Notes under the pieces: generated by a model
Seen by the model: the letters and a program-made list of their open reading frames with translations, nothing else
Databases searched by the model: none
What the model was told of the DNA's origin: nothing
Position numbers and translations under genes: made by a program
Source of the DNA: RUG806 sp963624415
GTDB taxonomy: Bacteria; Bacillota; Clostridia; Oscillospirales; Acutalibacteraceae
NCBI GenBank assembly: GCA_963624415.1
Contig: CAVFPQ010000055.1
Span: forward strand, 1-14,185
Reading direction: 5' to 3'
Length of the DNA stretch: 14,185 nt
Shown here: positions 14,040 to 14,185 of the stretch, piece after piece
Position numbering within the stretch: the stretch's first letter is position 1
Layout: the number at the start of each line of letters is the position of its first letter

Positions 14040-14100
14040 ATTGCGACTGCTATAAAAAAGAAGTAAAGTAATCGAAAATTGATAATAGGCAGTCAGCAAT
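14040..14100. repeat. Imperfect inverted repeat before the second 50-bp copy
   Basis: ATTGCGACTGC (14040-14050) pairs with GCAGTC, a bulged A, then GCAAT (14089-14100), giving 11 paired bases around an AT-rich 38-nt interior. The right arm runs into heptamer-like units (GGCAGTC, AGCAATC, GGCAATG). It resembles in form, not sequence, the inverted repeat at 106-181. Confidence 0.5.
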
Positions 14101-14104
14101 CGGC

Positions 14105-14154
14105 AATGGCGAAAGTCTGTTATAATGCAGAATGTAGAATGCATAATGCATAAT
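14105..14154. repeat. 50-bp direct repeat, copy 2, with heptamer array
   Basis: Exact copy of 13913-13962, offset by 192 bp. The heptamers are AATGCAG (14124-14130), AATGTAG, AATGCAT and AATGCAT (14145-14151), then AATGTCG. Both the 50-bp blocks and the same decayed final unit suggest duplication of a larger module rather than independent slippage. Confidence 0.85.
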
Positions 14155-14166
14155 GTCGCAGACAAA

Positions 14167-14185
14167 AATCATCCGGTGAATGATT
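14167..14185. repeat. Inverted repeat at the right edge
   Basis: AATCAT (14167-14172) and ATGATT (14180-14185) are exact reverse complements around a 7-nt centre. The window ends here, so longer pairing or a following T-run cannot be judged. Confidence 0.35.

Overview
The window looks like chromosomal DNA of a gut-type Gram-positive anaerobe, probably of the class Clostridia and most likely a relative of Oscillospiraceae/Ruminococcus. This is judged from Firmicutes-style GGAGG ribosome binding sites, sigma-A promoters with extended -10 elements, mid-GC coding sequence, and the protein families present. No tRNA, rRNA, CRISPR array, transposase or phage gene was found.

Layout. Positions 1-278 hold the last codons of a rightward gene, a 7-bp tandem repeat, a 76-bp imperfect inverted repeat and a bidirectional terminator. 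A leftward M29 aminopeptidase gene (279-1505) and a rightward diacylglycerol-kinase-family lipid kinase gene (1700-2620) diverge from a short promoter region. The lipid kinase converges on a leftward two-gene operon. Its first gene (4446-5411) encodes a conserved protein of unknown function. Its second gene (2672-4435) is a fusion of an HldE/RfaE-like PfkB sugar kinase with a class I SAM-dependent methyltransferase. Diverging from that operon is an endonuclease/exonuclease/phosphatase-fold hydrolase gene (5546-6304). Leftward genes follow for an O6-alkylguanine-DNA alkyltransferase (6459-6965) and a secreted protein with a long Ser/Asp/Ala/Thr/Pro linker (7036-8058).

The right half encodes exported proteins. 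A large secreted right-handed beta-helix protein resembling glycoside hydrolase family 141 is leftward (8333-10531). A secreted alpha/beta-hydrolase (10999-12840) is translationally coupled, by a TAATG overlap, to a lipoprotein-type calcineurin-like phosphoesterase (12840-13808). The 467-bp divergent region between these two groups is unusually structured. It holds an 11+2+11 bp perfect inverted repeat over the -35 region of a leftward extended -10 promoter, followed about 80 nt later by a strong leftward intrinsic terminator. That arrangement suggests a small RNA or an attenuated leader.

The right end (13809-14185) is non-coding and carries a 50-bp exact direct repeat containing heptamer tandem repeats, plus hairpins.

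Several starts differ from the longest open frame because ribosome binding sites and promoters fix them: 5411, 5546, 6965, 8058 and 12840. No single spectacular new system is evident. The best candidates for something undescribed are the kinase-methyltransferase fusion with its unknown partner, the small RNA/operator in the divergent region, and the shared amphipathic C-terminal tails of two exported proteins.
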